Shown here: one piece after another, positions 5,822 to 7,522 of the stretch
Position numbering within the stretch: position 1 is the first letter of the stretch
How the letters are laid out: each line of letters starts with the position of its first letter
NCBI GenBank assembly: GCA_013001805.1
Contig: JABDLW010000443.1
Coordinates: 1 to 7,522 of the forward strand
From: Saprospiraceae bacterium
Lineage (GTDB): Bacteria > Bacteroidota > Bacteroidia > Chitinophagales > Saprospiraceae
Direction of reading: 5' to 3'
DNA: 7,522 bases
Notes under the pieces: generated by a model
Database searches by the model: none
Told to the model about the DNA's origin: nothing
The model's input: only the letters and a program-made list of their open reading frames with translations
Position numbers and translations under genes: made by a program

Positions 5822-7522
5822 ATGTTAGACACCTCAAAAATCCACAACTTGTTGAAGGCGTTCTCGTCCCTAGTGCTGTTTGTACTATGTTTTACAGGAC
5901 ATGTAGGCGCACAACAGATGTGGATCAATGAATTCCATTACGATAACGCCGGAGCGGATGTTGGCGAGTTTATAGAAGTCGTCGTCGAAAACGGAACCGA
6001 TCTTACCCAGGTGACCGTCATTCGCTATGACGGAAATGGATCTGCTGAAAGTCCGGTACTCAACGTGGACATGGATTTCACTCAGGGGGATACGGAAAAT
6101 GGTTATACAGTCTATTCAGTAGCCGTAGGACTGGAAAACGATACAGAAGGCATTGCCCTGACCTATCAGGGTGTGGTAGTGGAGTTTATCAGCTTCGAAG
6201 GAAGCTTCATGGCAGTCGATGGCCTTGCGGCAGGGTATCAGAGTACAGATGTCGGTGTGTCCGAAGACGGTGCTACATCAATTGGGTTTTCTCTGCAACG
6301 CACAGGCACAGGTACCAGTGGCAGTGACTTCACCTGGACCGGTCCGGTGGCGGATTCTCCAGGATCACTCAATACCAGTCAGGATTTGTCCGATCCCAGT
6401 CTCACTAATACCCTGACAGATACCCCTCAAGCCCCCGCCAGTGAACCCGTAACACGAGGTGATACCATAAAGTACACAATTGAAATAAGCAATACAGGGA
6501 ATGGTGACGCTAACGGGGCTTCCATTGACCGCAAGATTCCTTTGGATCCCAATACTACATTGGTTCCTGGCTCTTTTAAAAGTACTCCATTGGCTTACGA
6601 CGCCGTAGTACTAAATGTTCAAGAAGATGTGGCCAAGACCATTACTTTAACTGGCTTCGATCTTGACGGAGATTTACTTACATATGGCATTACTGCCCCA
6701 CCTGCTAATGGTAGCCTGGGAGCAATCATGCCGGCCGGTCCGACCGCAGGTAGTGCCACGGTACAATACACACCCAACATGGATTATTTTGGGCCGGATC
6801 AGTTTGAGTTTACCGTAACTGATGACGACAACAATGCCTGCCCGGCTATCGTAAAGGTCATGGTGCAACCGGTCAATGATCCACCTTCGATCACATGTGG
6901 ACCAAACCAGACGGTCGTCAACACGGCTGGAGCACAGTCGGTCATGGGTTGGGCAACGGGCATCTCGGTGGGTCCTGCCAATGAGTCCTTCCAACTTCCA
7001 CCTACAATTACCGTTGCCAATGACAACAATGGACTTTTCAGCACGCAACCTGCTGTGGCTACCAATGGCACCTTGACCTATACGCCGATGGCTGGTGCTT
7101 CTGGCTTAACCAATGTAACGGTAACGATTAGCGATGGTGTATTTGCCGATGACGTAAGTTGCAGTTTTACGATCACCGTACAGGCTTCGCCCGATGCCAA
7201 GGATGATGCACTGACGACTATAGAAGATACCAATCTCGCAGAAGACCTCTTTGCTGATAATGGCAGTGGAGCTGACAACCTCGGATTTCCGGCAGCCACG
7301 ATCGCTTCTTTTGGAGGAGGTAGTCTAGGAGGTACGGTTACCTCAAATGCAGCCGGTAGTTCAGTGGCCCTGGCTGACGGTACTTTGACCGTAAATGCCA
7401 ATGGAAGTATTACCCTGACCGGACAGCCATTTACTTTAGGTACTTATACCTTTATGTATCGGTTGACCAACGTCGCAGGCTCGGATGATGCCACGGTAAC
7501 TATTGAGGTCGAGCCCCTGGAT
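5822..7522 (+). CDS. Large secreted multidomain protein: lamin-tail-like domain plus cadherin-like repeats (3' truncated by window)
   Basis: Starting at ATG 5822, the frame is open for 567 codons to the right edge without a stop. Residues 1-30 form a Sec signal peptide: Lys6 and Lys12, a hydrophobic core LVLFVLCF (17-24), and cleavage after V28-G29-A30. Residues about 31-190 begin MWINEFHYDNAGADVGEFIEV, typical of bacterial lamin-tail-like (LTD) domains. Residues about 205-258 resemble a DUF11-type segment (GDTIKYTIEISNTGNG). Cadherin/Ig-like repeats follow: about 261-353 (LNVQEDV, DLDGDLLTYGI, YTPNMDYFGPDQFEFTVTDD, ending PVNDPPS), a diverged one at 357-456, and one from 458 (DAKDD...IEDTN). 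The Asp-rich loops suggest calcium binding. Bacteroidota proteins of this type often end in a type IX sorting domain, which would lie beyond the window. Role inferred: adhesin, matrix protein or the stalk of a secreted enzyme. Confidence 0.88.
   Translation, partial: MLDTSKIHNLLKAFSSLVLFVLCFTGHVGAQQMWINEFHYDNAGADVGEFIEVVVENGTDLTQVTVIRYDGNGSAESPVLNVDMDFTQGDTENGYTVYSVAVGLENDTEGIALTYQGVVVEFISFEGSFMAVDGLAAGYQSTDVGVSEDGATSIGFSLQRTGTGTSGSDFTWTGPVADSPGSLNTSQDLSDPSLTNTLTDTPQAPASEPVTRGDTIKYTIEISNTGNGDANGASIDRKIPLDPNTTLVPGSFKSTPLAYDAVVLNVQEDVAKTITLTGFDLDGDLLTYGITAPPANGSLGAIMPAGPTAGSATVQYTPNMDYFGPDQFEFTVTDDDNNACPAIVKVMVQPVNDPPSITCGPNQTVVNTAGAQSVMGWATGISVGPANESFQLPPTITVANDNNGLFSTQPAVATNGTLTYTPMAGASGLTNVTVTISDGVFADDVSCSFTITVQASPDAKDDALTTIEDTNLAEDLFADNGSGADNLGFPAATIASFGGGSLGGTVTSNAAGSSVALADGTLTVNANGSITLTGQPFTLGTYTFMYRLTNVAGSDDATVTIEVEPLD

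Noticed and set aside
6674..7401. Several minus-strand open frames opposite the cadherin-like repeats
   Set aside because: The plus frame is open throughout with clear domain motifs. The antisense frames show no family features and follow from the codon bias of the real gene.
1..7522. CRISPR array, tRNA, rRNA or insertion sequence
   Set aside because: No regularly spaced repeats, no tRNA-like cloverleaf or rRNA sequence, no transposase frame and no flanking target duplications were seen.

Overview
This window looks like a chromosomal segment from a member of the Bacteroidota. The gene families fit that phylum, Shine-Dalgarno sequences are weak, and two intergenic regions carry matches to the phylum's TTG-N19-21-TAnnTTTG promoter form. 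The last gene starts a very large secreted protein of cadherin-like repeats, a type common in gliding and marine Bacteroidota. The genus cannot be told from the sequence.

Left part, minus strand (about 1-2659): a 30-codon open frame at the left edge may be the tail of a plus-strand gene. Next is a DUF2652-type protein, with a degenerate class III nucleotide-cyclase-like domain followed by an SRPBCC domain, and a hairpin terminator lies downstream of it. Upstream of it is purK, the ATP-grasp enzyme of de novo purine synthesis. The 201 bases between the two hold a candidate promoter, so they are probably separate transcripts.

Middle part, plus strand (about 2847-5682): a tight cassette of six genes. 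It opens with a small protein carrying a Tat-like signal (TTG start, candidate promoter just upstream). Three paralogous phage tail-collar/MdpB-like proteins follow, spaced 10-11 bases apart. A GNAT acetyltransferase comes 5 bases later, and a DUF6916-like small protein overlaps the acetyltransferase by 14 bases. No sheath, tube, baseplate, terminase or integrase gene is present, so this looks like a domesticated tail-fibre cassette and not a prophage fragment. Its function is unknown, and it is the most interesting part of the window.

Right part (5822 to the edge): a signal-peptide protein, open through the right edge for 567 codons, with a lamin-tail-like N-terminal domain, a DUF11-like segment and at least three cadherin/Ig-like repeats. 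It is probably a large exported or surface protein. Whether it works with the collar cassette is only suggested by adjacency.
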